A stretch of DNA of 64,000 nucleotides from Legionellales bacterium (GTDB taxonomy: Bacteria > Pseudomonadota > Gammaproteobacteria > DSM-16500), in NCBI GenBank assembly GCA_947478495.1, contig CANJVW010000002.1, positions 29,179 to 93,178 of the forward strand, given 5' to 3'. The number at the start of each line of letters is the position of its first letter. Position 1 is the first letter of the stretch. Positions 1 to 8,196 of the stretch are shown here, in pieces. Made by a program: the position numbers and the translations under genes. The notes under the pieces were generated by a model. The model made no database searches. It was not told where the DNA came from and was given only the letters and a program-made list of their open reading frames with translations.

Positions 1-1
1 A

Positions 2-892
2 ATGTTGGTGGGCTTTCGCGAAAAATCCAGTCGTTATCTTGCGGATATTGAAACGTGCAGCGTGCTCGATCCACGCGTTGGCCCGCATCTATTAGCCATC
101 CGAGAGCTCGTATCGAGCCTTGAGCAATACGATCACATCCCTCAAATTGAAGTGGCTGCAGGAGAATTCGATATTGCCCTTGTCTTTCGGCATTTAACGC
201 CTTTACCTCAAACCGATATTGAAAAGCTCATTGCGTTCGGCCAACAACATCATTTTCATGTATACCTTCAGCCTAATCTACCGGATCCTCTTAAAAAAAT
301 ATGGCCGGCTGATAAAAATTATCGATTAAGCTATTCGCTGCCCGATCATGCTATTTCATTTCGATTTCACCCATTGGATTTCACGCAAGTAAACAGCGAG
401 ATCAATCAACGCATGATCAATCAAGCAATCGATTGGCTATCTCCCTCAGAAGAAGACAATATACTAGATTTATTTTGTGGATTGGGCAATTTCAGTCTGC
501 CCCTCGCACGGCTCTCAAAGCATGTCACCGGTGTCGAAGGAAGTGATGACATGGTGGAGCGTGCGAAAGAAAACGCTATACTAAATCAACTAGCCAATAC
601 GAATTTTTATAGCGCTAACTTAATGGATGAAAAAATCCAAGCGCCTTGGCTAAGTAAAAAATATAATAGCATCTTGCTCGATCCGCCGCGTTTGGGCGCA
701 AAAGAAATCATTCCCTCCTTTAAAAAAATGTCTGCTAAAAAAATAGTGTACGTCTCATGCAATCCCGCGACCTTAGCGCGCGACGCAGGATTGCTCGCAT
801 CATTAGGCTATCAACTTAAAAAGGTCGGGGTAATCAATATGTTTCCGCATACCAGTCATATTGAAGCGATGGCGTTGTTTGAAAAAAAATGA
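2..892 (+). CDS. rlmD: 23S rRNA m5U1939 methyltransferase RlmD, 3' part
   Basis: C-terminal 296 residues of RlmD (RumA), the SAM-dependent enzyme that methylates U1939 of 23S rRNA. The frame is open at the window edge, so the TRAM domain and iron-sulfur cysteines of the family would lie upstream; the methionine at position 2 is internal. Visible are the SAM-binding stretch LDLFCGLGNFSLPLA near residue 155, DPPRLG, and the catalytic-cysteine signature VSCNPATLARD near residue 252, followed by the family-typical FPHTSHIE end. It is convergent with comEC and overlaps its 3' end by 37 bp. Confidence 0.95.
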   Translation: MLVGFREKSSRYLADIETCSVLDPRVGPHLLAIRELVSSLEQYDHIPQIEVAAGEFDIALVFRHLTPLPQTDIEKLIAFGQQHHFHVYLQPNLPDPLKKIWPADKNYRLSYSLPDHAISFRFHPLDFTQVNSEINQRMINQAIDWLSPSEEDNILDLFCGLGNFSLPLARLSKHVTGVEGSDDMVERAKENAILNQLANTNFYSANLMDEKIQAPWLSKKYNSILLDPPRLGAKEIIPSFKKMSAKKIVYVSCNPATLARDAGLLASLGYQLKKVGVINMFPHTSHIEAMALFEKK

Positions 893-3144
893 GTGTGCTC
901 TATTCGATACAAGAAAGGTTTTTGAATAATCTCCTCGTTGTTTTTTAACACAAACTGAATCGCCCCATCTTGTACAGAATCATATAGCGCTACACCACGT
1001 TGTTTATACTTCTCAACAACAGAAGGGCTGGGCAAATGATAGCGGTTGAGATAGCCCACCGGAAATAACACAATACATGGATTCACCGCTTGAATAAAAG
1101 CATCGAGATCCGATGTTTTACTCCCGTGATGCGGTGCAACTAGAATATCAGAGCTTAGTGTTGAGCTAGACACGCCCACTAAATATTCTTCTGCCTTTCT
1201 TTCGATATCTCCCGTTAATAAAATATGGTTTTTGCCAACCGTCACGCGCAACACACACGAACTATCGTTGTCCAAACCCAATTGATCGGGTGTCGGATAC
1301 AAAAATTCAAACTCCACACCATCCCAACTCCATTTTTCACCGCGCAAACAATATGCCGCAAAAGTCGGTTTAAATCGCTCTGGCACACTGGTTTCAATAA
1401 GGCGCGTTGGAATCGTTTGAATTAATGAAAAAGCGCCGCCAATATGATCATTGTCGCCATGGCTTATGACTAATTTATCAATATGGTCGGCACCAATAGA
1501 ATATAAAAATGGAACAACGATATCTTTCCCTCTGTCGTGGCTATCTGTTTTCTCTCCCGCATCAAACACCAATATATGATGATGCGTTTGAATGACGGCT
1601 GACAATCCTTGACCCACATCCAATAACGTAAACCATGCATCATTCTGTTCGGGTGTGGGTGATTGAAAAAAAAGTAATGGCAGCAAAAAAAAGAACCCTA
1701 AACCTCGGCCTGGCAATCCAATCGGTGACAAAAAACAAAAAACGGCGACGACGGCAGACACGACCATCCACGGATGTGGAAGCGCCGCATGAGAAATACC
1801 CCATGAAAAATGCGAAAGATACACCAATAGTTTCCACACCGCTCCCATCACCGTATCGGCGATCCCAATTAATGCATGCGCCATCATGGGTGAAAATAAA
1901 AAACAAACACACCCGAGCAGCACGCATGGCAAAATAAGAAATCCGACAAATGGAATCGCGATACTATTCGCGATAAACGACACCCATGAACATTCTTGAA
2001 ATAATCCGATACTCAATGGCAATAATCCGATGGCCATCACCCATTGGATGCGTCCAGCCTTCCACCACCACCCTGTGGGCGACAACCTCGCGCTCATCGA
2101 ATAAATAATCAGTGCAATTGATGCGAAAGACAGCCACACGCTAATCGATAATACGCAAAATGGATTAAGCAATAAAACCATCATTAAAGCCCATCCCCAC
2201 ACTGACCACGGCAATATTTTTCGACGACTCAAAAGACAAATGACCGCCAAAGCAAGCATGAGATCGGCACGCTGTGTTGACACAGAAAATCCCGCCATCA
2301 CGCCGTAACCCATTGCAACAATCAATGCACCGATAGCGCCTGCATCTGTTGCGGGCAACAGTAATGGCCATCGCGGTATTCGACGCCACAAAAAACTCAC
2401 TAAAAACGACGTAAAAGCCGCCACTAACCCAATATGCAATCCGCCAATCGCCATTAAATGATTAGTCCCTGTTCGACGCAACACATCCCAGCTCGATGAA
2501 TCAATATGTTGTCGCTCACCCGTTGCGAGCGCCACAATCCACGGAAGGGTCGCTGTCATTTTATTTTTTTTTATTTTATCAATGAGCTTTTCTCGCAATC
2601 GATCGACAGTGTGACAATACCAATGATGAGCTATCATATTTCCTGATGGCGAAAATCCAACCGCTTTAATGCTTTTTTCAAAGGATATTTGATCGGAATC
2701 CATTCCGCCGGGATTCATCAGTCCATGAATACGCTTCAAACGCACTTGGAATTGCCATTGATCGCCCACATGAACAGATTCGCGGCCCGCGTAAGATAGG
2801 CTAATCAAACCCTCAGCGGGTTTTTCTGCCAATGTACTAAGTGATAATAAAAAAGAAGTGCGATGAGGTTCTGTCACCGCAATCGATGCGATAGTACCCG
2901 TGACACGCACGGGTTTATTTTCAAGTGTATCGGGTAATGTCCAGAAAAGCGCATGATGCGCATACAGCGTCATCCACGCTATTCCGCCTATCATAAAAAT
3001 GAGGAGTAATGCGCGTTGTTTGAAAAAATAAAATAAAATCGCTGAAAAAATCGATAGCACGCCTACCCAATATAGATCGGGTAAGTGTGTGAGATGCGCA
3101 ACCGAAACAACGCCGCATAGGAATGCGAGGGAAAAAAGAGGCAT
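856..3144 (-). CDS. comEC: ComEC/Rec2 DNA-uptake channel protein
   Basis: 762 residues, the usual length for ComEC (about 750). The family forms the inner-membrane channel that passes single-stranded DNA into the cytoplasm during natural transformation. An N-terminal hydrophobic part and soluble domain (about 1-190) are followed by the multi-pass competence domain with the hallmark NHLMAIGGLHIGL near residue 230. A C-terminal metallo-beta-lactamase-like domain (about 500-740) carries LVISHGDNDHIGG and VAPHHGS, the motifs expected of an intact metal site. AGGA precedes the ATG at a suitable distance. The gene stands alone, so the window does not show whether the cell is competent, but the frame is intact. 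Confidence 0.95.
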   Translation of the reverse strand: MPLFSLAFLCGVVSVAHLTHLPDLYWVGVLSIFSAILFYFFKQRALLLIFMIGGIAWMTLYAHHALFWTLPDTLENKPVRVTGTIASIAVTEPHRTSFLLSLSTLAEKPAEGLISLSYAGRESVHVGDQWQFQVRLKRIHGLMNPGGMDSDQISFEKSIKAVGFSPSGNMIAHHWYCHTVDRLREKLIDKIKKNKMTATLPWIVALATGERQHIDSSSWDVLRRTGTNHLMAIGGLHIGLVAAFTSFLVSFLWRRIPRWPLLLPATDAGAIGALIVAMGYGVMAGFSVSTQRADLMLALAVICLLSRRKILPWSVWGWALMMVLLLNPFCVLSISVWLSFASIALIIYSMSARLSPTGWWWKAGRIQWVMAIGLLPLSIGLFQECSWVSFIANSIAIPFVGFLILPCVLLGCVCFLFSPMMAHALIGIADTVMGAVWKLLVYLSHFSWGISHAALPHPWMVVSAVVAVFCFLSPIGLPGRGLGFFFLLPLLFFQSPTPEQNDAWFTLLDVGQGLSAVIQTHHHILVFDAGEKTDSHDRGKDIVVPFLYSIGADHIDKLVISHGDNDHIGGAFSLIQTIPTRLIETSVPERFKPTFAAYCLRGEKWSWDGVEFEFLYPTPDQLGLDNDSSCVLRVTVGKNHILLTGDIERKAEEYLVGVSSSTLSSDILVAPHHGSKTSDLDAFIQAVNPCIVLFPVGYLNRYHLPSPSVVEKYKQRGVALYDSVQDGAIQFVLKNNEEIIQKPFLYRIEHTHFFSNNAIASI

Positions 3145-3201
3145 AGAATATCCTATTTGAGATCGCCTGTCTCATTGTTGAATAAATGCATTTGCCATAT
3201 A

Positions 3202-3437
3202 CGTCATCCCAAAAAATCCCGCTCCGGGCATTCAACAAAGAAGCAGGATGCTTGCTGCGAGGATTTATTTGGGAACCAGAAGTGGCTTAGATTGGAGCAT
3301 GTTTTTTATAGACAATATTTTAAAAGCATTTTAAAGCGATATTCTAGTTTGCGGTGCTCGTGGGTCCCAAATAAATCCTCGCAGCAAGCATCCTGCTTCT
3401 TTGTTGAATGTCTGGGGCGGGATTTTTTGGGATGACG
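3202..3437. repeat. 236-bp palindromic element (family E)
   Basis: Two arms of about 76 bp (3202-3277 and 3362-3437) are near-perfect inverted copies with only a handful of mismatches. They flank an 84-bp AT-rich centre. The outer ends read CGTCATCCCAAAAAATCCCG and its complement. The element fills most of the 363-bp gap between comEC and pncA. I see no ORF of substance and no convincing target-site duplication. A degenerate half-copy may lie at 11481-11543. The size and long terminal inverted repeats suggest a MITE or a very long hairpin element. Confidence 0.85.
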
Positions 3438-3507
3438 CACTTAGGGAGCGTCCAATGGTATTAGCGCAGGTGGAATCTTGTAAGATAACAGTGTTTAAGT
3501 CAAATAG

Positions 3508-4119
3508 TTATTGCGATAAAACCGTCGCCGAAGAAATAATATGCACACCTGCTCGTTTCATCTCTTCAATCGCCTCATCGACATCACCTATGCCGCGACA
3601 CGCATCTTGAATCAGATACGTCCGAAACCCGAGACGCGCGGCATCAAGTGCCGAATATTTCACACAAAAATCCGTTGCTAGCCCGACAATATAGATACAC
3701 CCAATTTCCTGTCTACTTAAATAGTCCGCTAATTCTGTGCTTACCACGTGGCCATTATCATAAAAAGCGCTGTAGCTATCCAAATGGGGATTCTGACCCT
3801 TGTAAACGATTGCTTTAAAACGTGTCGTATCGAGCAATGGATGAAAATCAGCGCCTGATGTGTCTTGTACGCAATGCTCGGGCCACAGTATTTGATCTAT
3901 TCCATCTAAATCAATCGTTTCGCCTATCTCTCGCCCCGGATGATTCACCGCAAAACTGAGGTGATCCTGAGGATGCCAATCTTGAGATGCAACGACAATA
4001 TCGAATCTCTCCTGCAATCGATTGATTAAAAAAACAATTTCATCACCGCCTGGCACAGCAAGTGCCCCGTTTGGGCAAAAATCATTCTGAACATCAATAA
4101 TCAACAATGCCGTTTTCAT
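3508..4119 (-). CDS. pncA: nicotinamidase
   Basis: 203-residue isochorismatase-fold hydrolase that deamidates nicotinamide to nicotinate in NAD salvage. The opening ALLIIDVQNDFCPNGAL supplies the catalytic Asp near residue 9. GLATDFCVKYSALDA contains the nucleophilic Cys region near residue 150, and metal-ligand histidines occur in SQDWHPQDH. The length matches PncA (about 210). It is divergent from ygfZ, and the NAD synthetase gene nadE lies just beyond, so two NAD-biosynthesis steps are neighbours. Confidence 0.95.
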   Translation of the reverse strand: MKTALLIIDVQNDFCPNGALAVPGGDEIVFLINRLQERFDIVVASQDWHPQDHLSFAVNHPGREIGETIDLDGIDQILWPEHCVQDTSGADFHPLLDTTRFKAIVYKGQNPHLDSYSAFYDNGHVVSTELADYLSRQEIGCIYIVGLATDFCVKYSALDAARLGFRTYLIQDACRGIGDVDEAIEEMKRAGVHIISSATVLSQ

Positions 4120-4141
4120 TGAGTCTATTTAGCCTTATACT
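4113..4141 (+). promoter_or_regulatory. sigma-70-type promoter for ygfZ-nadE
   Basis: TTTTCA (4113-4118), a 17-bp spacer, then TATACT (4136-4141). The -35 box overlaps the first codons of the divergent pncA. Transcription would begin near 4148, which excludes the upstream in-frame ATG at 4107 and supports the ygfZ start at 4173. Confidence 0.5.
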
Positions 4142-4172
4142 GGTGCGTATACATGCGCGAGATCCTATTACG

Positions 4173-4907
4173 ATGATAGATCAATGGCAAGCTTTTTTAA
4201 ACTCCGATCAACAGTCCGTTTCGCTGAAAACGTGCGATCACGATGATATCGGATTGCTGCTTATCGAAGGCCCTGATGCTAAGAAACTCCTACAAGGACA
4301 GCTCACTTGCGATATGAATGCGCTCACACTCTTCCAGCCGACACTCGCGGCGCATTGTAACCCGCAAGGACGTGTCATTAGCCTATTTTATATTATTCCT
4401 TATGGAGAATCCGGTTTTGCTCTTCAAATGCCAAGAGAATTGATACCGCTTGCCAAGCATGCCCTCGAAAAATATGCTGTCTTTTATAAAGTGACGCTCA
4501 ACGATGTCAGCGATATCCATTCTGTTTTCGTCGAAAGAGATAAAAATTTTACATTAAAAATACCCTCTATTTATCAAGACACCAGTGAAAAGTTTTTACC
4601 TCATGATTTAGGATTGCATACCTTAGGCGTCCTCTCATTTGACAAAGGCTGCTATACCGGTCAAGAAGTCATTTCGCGCATGCATTATCGAGGAAAATTA
4701 AAAAATCAATTTTGTCGAGGTAACGCATCTATGCCTTCCCCTCCGCATCGTGGAGAGGATATCTACGATGCTAGCGGCAATGTATCAGGTAGTTTGGTAG
4801 ATTGCACTGAAATAGCGCCTCAGCAATATGACTTATTATTTATAACAAACCAAACGGACGGTTTGTTTTTAGATGCTAAACAACTCTATTCCATTGAGAT
4901 TCTATAA
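4173..4907 (+). CDS. ygfZ: YgfZ/GcvT-family folate-binding protein
   Basis: 244 residues. YgfZ is a folate-binding relative of GcvT that supports maintenance of certain iron-sulfur enzymes, including tRNA-modifying ones. The family signature K-G-C-Y-x-G-Q-E is present as FDKGCYTGQEVISRMHYRG near residue 165, including the conserved cysteine. The start at 4173 (MIDQWQAF) is preferred over 4107, because the earlier ATG lies inside pncA and upstream of the likely promoter. At about 245 residues it is shorter than E. coli YgfZ (326). The stop abuts the nadE ATG (TAAATG), so the two are probably co-translated. Confidence 0.9.
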   Translation: MIDQWQAFLNSDQQSVSLKTCDHDDIGLLLIEGPDAKKLLQGQLTCDMNALTLFQPTLAAHCNPQGRVISLFYIIPYGESGFALQMPRELIPLAKHALEKYAVFYKVTLNDVSDIHSVFVERDKNFTLKIPSIYQDTSEKFLPHDLGLHTLGVLSFDKGCYTGQEVISRMHYRGKLKNQFCRGNASMPSPPHRGEDIYDASGNVSGSLVDCTEIAPQQYDLLFITNQTDGLFLDAKQLYSIEIL

Positions 4908-6533
4908 ATGTCAAAAACACTCGGCATTGTGCTAGCTCAACTCAATCTGTGCGTTGGCGATTTATCCGGTAATGCCCGAAAACTCATTGATGCCGCCATC
5001 ACCGCACGCGATACGCTTCAGGCTGATCTAATTGTATTTACCGAATTGAGTCTCGCAGGATACCCACCGGAAGATTGGTTGTTGCGCGATGATTTTCTTA
5101 AGTGTGCCAACACAGCGCTCGAGACTATAAAAAAAGACATTCAAGGCATTCATGCAATCATCGGACATCCCCATAAAACACCAAACGGCTTAGAAAACGG
5201 GTGTTCTGTTATCCACAACGGCGAGGTTATTCAGCAATATGCAAAACACTATTTAACGAATTACGGTGTCTTTGATGATAATCGCTACTTCATTCCTGGC
5301 CAATCAGCCTGTGTTTTTTCTTTGAATGGCATCTCGATTGGCGTCCTGATCTGCGAAGATATTTGGCATGATTTTCCCATACAACAAGCGATCCAGCATG
5401 GCGCGCAACTGATTGTCGTGCTTAATGCATCGCAATTTGAAATCAATAAACAAGAGATACGCGCGGAGCTCCTCCATCGACATGCGACAAAGCATAACAT
5501 ACCCATCGCCTATGTGAATTTGGTTGGCGGGCAAGATCAACTCCTCTTTGACGGCGGCTCCATGATGATCGACACATCGGGTGAGATCGTGCAACATGCT
5601 GGATTCTTTAAAGAAGCCTTATTAGGCATTGATATCACGCTCAGCAATGCATCATTTCATATTCCTCGCGCACCGATATCGATTCCCAGCACTGAAGCGC
5701 GCATCTATCAAGGACTCGTCGTAGGCGTTCGGGATTACGTTCAAAAAAATAGTTTTTCAGGCGTCTTAATTGGGCTGTCAGGCGGCATCGATTCTGCGTT
5801 GACGCTAGCCATTGCCGTCGATGCGTTAGGAAAAGAAAATGTCACCGCTGTCATGATGCCCTCACGTTACACGGCTCTGATCAGTCTTGATGATGCCAAT
5901 CAGATGATAAAAAATCTCGATGTCGAGCATCATCTCATTTCGATTGAATCGATTTTTGAAAGTTTATTAAAAAATATTCCGTCTCAATTTTTAGGAAAAG
6001 AAGGCAGTATCATTCAACAAAATCTACAAGCGCGTGCTCGCGGTATTGTGATGATGACACTCTCCAATCAATCCGGCCGACTCGTATTGATCACGACGAA
6101 TCGAAGCGAGATGGCGGTCGGATATGGCACGCTCTATGGCGATATGGCAGGTGGATTTGCCGTATTGAAAGATGTGCCAAAAATGATGGTCTATCAACTC
6201 AGTGAGCATCGCAATCAATTGAGCCCTATCATTCCAGAGCGCATTATCACGCGCGCCCCCACGGCAGAGCTCGCACCCGGCCAAAAAGACGAAGACTTCT
6301 TGCCGCCCTATCCTATTCTAGATGAGATACTCGATCAGTATATCCACCAACAAAAAAGCGCTGAAGAGATCATCGCCAAGGGCTTCGATGACGAGACTGT
6401 CAAGCAAGTGATTCGCCTAATCCACATCAATGAATATAAGCGCTATCAAGCCCCCATGGGTATTCGCATCAATCATAAGGCGTTTGGATCGGATTATCGG
6501 TATCCGGTGACCTCGAAATTCCGTGCATTTTGA
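4908..6533 (+). CDS. nadE: glutamine-dependent NAD+ synthetase
   Basis: 541 residues. It catalyses the last step of NAD synthesis, amidating nicotinate adenine dinucleotide with ammonia from glutamine. The N-terminal nitrilase-type glutaminase domain has Glu46 in FTELSLAGYPPEDW and the nucleophilic Cys in VLICEDIWHD near residue 148. The C-terminal synthetase domain has the PP-loop SGGIDSALTLA near residue 291 and TTNRSEMAVGYGTLYGD. The two-domain form uses glutamine, unlike the short ammonia-dependent E. coli NadE. Its ATG directly follows the ygfZ stop. Confidence 0.95.
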   Translation: MSKTLGIVLAQLNLCVGDLSGNARKLIDAAITARDTLQADLIVFTELSLAGYPPEDWLLRDDFLKCANTALETIKKDIQGIHAIIGHPHKTPNGLENGCSVIHNGEVIQQYAKHYLTNYGVFDDNRYFIPGQSACVFSLNGISIGVLICEDIWHDFPIQQAIQHGAQLIVVLNASQFEINKQEIRAELLHRHATKHNIPIAYVNLVGGQDQLLFDGGSMMIDTSGEIVQHAGFFKEALLGIDITLSNASFHIPRAPISIPSTEARIYQGLVVGVRDYVQKNSFSGVLIGLSGGIDSALTLAIAVDALGKENVTAVMMPSRYTALISLDDANQMIKNLDVEHHLISIESIFESLLKNIPSQFLGKEGSIIQQNLQARARGIVMMTLSNQSGRLVLITTNRSEMAVGYGTLYGDMAGGFAVLKDVPKMMVYQLSEHRNQLSPIIPERIITRAPTAELAPGQKDEDFLPPYPILDEILDQYIHQQKSAEEIIAKGFDDETVKQVIRLIHINEYKRYQAPMGIRINHKAFGSDYRYPVTSKFRAF

Positions 6534-6544
6534 ATACAATCCGT

Positions 6545-6550
6545 TATAAT
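6545..6550 (+). promoter_or_regulatory. -10 element upstream of ndk
   Basis: A consensus TATAAT sits 33 bp before the ndk ATG in the 49-bp gap after nadE. The -35 region is poor (no TTGACA-like hexamer 16-18 bp upstream), so this is a tentative promoter. Confidence 0.4.
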
Positions 6551-6582
6551 AGCCTTCTTTTTTATAAAACGAGACAATTTCC

Positions 6583-7029
6583 ATGACAACTGAAAAAACC
6601 TTATCCATTATTAAGCCCGATGCAATCGCTAAAAGCCTGATCGGCCAAATCAATGCTCGCTTTGAAAAAGCAGGTCTTCGCGTTGTTGCGGCTAAAATGC
6701 AACGCCTCACGCAATCTCAAGCGGAAGAATTTTATGGCATTCACCGCGAACGTCCTTTTTTCAATGCACTTGTTAAGTTCATGTGCTCAGGTCCTGTCAT
6801 GTTGCAAGTCCTTGAAGGCGAAAACGCCGTTTTGAAAAATCGCGACATCATGGGTGCAACTAACCCGGCGGATGCAGCTACTGGTACGATTCGAAAAGAC
6901 TTTGCGGATTCGATTGATCACAATGCCGTGCACGGCTCTGACAGCGCAGATAATGCGAAAAAAGAGATTAGCTTCTTCTTTACACCCGCTGAAATCGTTT
7001 CTTACGTTCAGACAACCGAACTCGCTTAA
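6583..7029 (+). CDS. ndk: nucleoside diphosphate kinase
   Basis: 148 residues. Ndk balances nucleoside triphosphate pools by passing phosphate through a histidine intermediate. [11 protein letters not shown] opens the protein, and the active-site histidine lies in the invariant NAVHGSD near residue 118. The C-terminus is a few residues longer than the 143-residue E. coli enzyme. It is two bases upstream of the rlmN start and presumably co-transcribed with it; ndk-rlmN is a common gammaproteobacterial pairing. Confidence 0.97.
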   Translation: MTTEKTLSIIKPDAIAKSLIGQINARFEKAGLRVVAAKMQRLTQSQAEEFYGIHRERPFFNALVKFMCSGPVMLQVLEGENAVLKNRDIMGATNPADAATGTIRKDFADSIDHNAVHGSDSADNAKKEISFFFTPAEIVSYVQTTELA

Positions 7030-7031
7030 AC

Positions 7032-8156
7032 ATGACTGTCGCTAAGATAAACTTGCTTGGTCTAGATTATCAGGCCATGCAAGATTTTTTTAAAACGCTA
7101 GGCGAAAAATCCTATCGGGCAGAGCAAATGCTAAAGGCGATTCACTTTCATGGTGTGCGTGATATCGAAAAGCTCACCACCTTCAGCAAACCACTTCGTG
7201 AAAAAATGGCTGCGATCGCTGATATTCGTCCGCCTGATGTCGCCTTTGAAAGTACTGCGCCCGATGGCACCCATAAATGGGTGATTCGATTATCCGATGG
7301 AAATTGCATTGAAACAGTTTTTATTCCCGAAACAAAACGTGGTACTTTATGCGTTTCATCGCAAGTGGGTTGCGTCTTAAATTGTGATTTTTGCTCGACC
7401 GGAAAACAAGGTTTTAGCCGTAATTTAGATGCTGCTGAAATTATTGGCCAAGTATGGGTCGCTGCACGCGCACTCTCGCGCGAGAACGGCTATCACGATC
7501 ATGCGATTACCAATATAGTCATGATGGGCATGGGCGAGCCGCTGTTGAATTTTGATAATGTTATCTCATCCATGAATATCATGCTCGATGATTTTTGTTA
7601 CGGATTATCTAAACGGCGTGTCACCTTAAGCACCGCCGGTGTTGTCCCTAAAATGCTGGAATTGCGCGAAAAAAGCGATGTCGCATTGGCGGTCTCCTTG
7701 CACGCACCTAATGATGAATTACGCGATATACTCGTGCCAATCAATAAAAAATATCCGCTCAAAGAACTGATGCGCGTCTGTCGAGATTATTTTAAAGATG
7801 AAAAACGCCGTTATGTCACGATGGAATACGTCATGCTTGCTGGAGTCAACGATCAACCGATTCACGCTAAACAGCTCATTGCTTTACTGAGAGATATTCC
7901 CGCGAAAGTGAATCTCATCCCGTTCAATCCATTCCCTGAGACAATTTATAAACGATCTGATATGGACACAATCGATCGGTTTCGATTAACGCTGATGGAT
8001 GCAGGCATTAATTGCTTAACACGAAAAACTCGCGGCGAAGAAATTGATGCCGCGTGTGGACAATTGGTTGGTGAGGTACAAGACCGCACACAGCGCGTTG
8101 CCCGACTTGCAAAAAAAAATCAGCGGCGCGCCGACCCCCGCCAAAAGGAAGCTTAG
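7032..8156 (+). CDS. rlmN: dual-specificity 23S rRNA/tRNA m2A methyltransferase RlmN
   Basis: 374-residue radical-SAM enzyme that methylates C2 of A2503 in 23S rRNA and A37 of some tRNAs. The cluster-binding C-x3-C-x2-C is in [15 protein letters not shown] near residue 115. [12 protein letters not shown] follows, and the second catalytic cysteine is in [10 protein letters not shown] near the end. A C-terminal basic tail ([11 protein letters not shown]) is typical. A stem-loop follows the stop. Confidence 0.97.
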   Translation: MTVAKINLLGLDYQAMQDFFKTLGEKSYRAEQMLKAIHFHGVRDIEKLTTFSKPLREKMAAIADIRPPDVAFESTAPDGTHKWVIRLSDGNCIETVFIPETKRGTLCVSSQVGCVLNCDFCSTGKQGFSRNLDAAEIIGQVWVAARALSRENGYHDHAITNIVMMGMGEPLLNFDNVISSMNIMLDDFCYGLSKRRVTLSTAGVVPKMLELREKSDVALAVSLHAPNDELRDILVPINKKYPLKELMRVCRDYFKDEKRRYVTMEYVMLAGVNDQPIHAKQLIALLRDIPAKVNLIPFNPFPETIYKRSDMDTIDRFRLTLMDAGINCLTRKTRGEEIDAACGQLVGEVQDRTQRVARLAKKNQRRADPRQKEA

Positions 8157-8196
8157 AGCCCGTTCCCCATGTTAATGAAGATGTTGAACAGGCTCT
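8155..8196. terminator. stem-loop between convergent rlmN and the MACPF-like gene
   Basis: AGAGCCCGTTC (8155-8165) pairs with GAACAGGCTCT (8186-8196) with a single mismatch around a 20-nt loop. A T-rich stretch (TAATATTTTCC) follows on the plus strand. It overlaps the rlmN stop and reaches the stop of the opposite gene, so it may terminate rlmN transcripts. Confidence 0.55.

Noticed and set aside
4107..4172. Upstream ATG for ygfZ adding 22 residues
   Set aside because: It lies inside the divergent pncA and before the likely transcription start; the added residues do not resemble the family.
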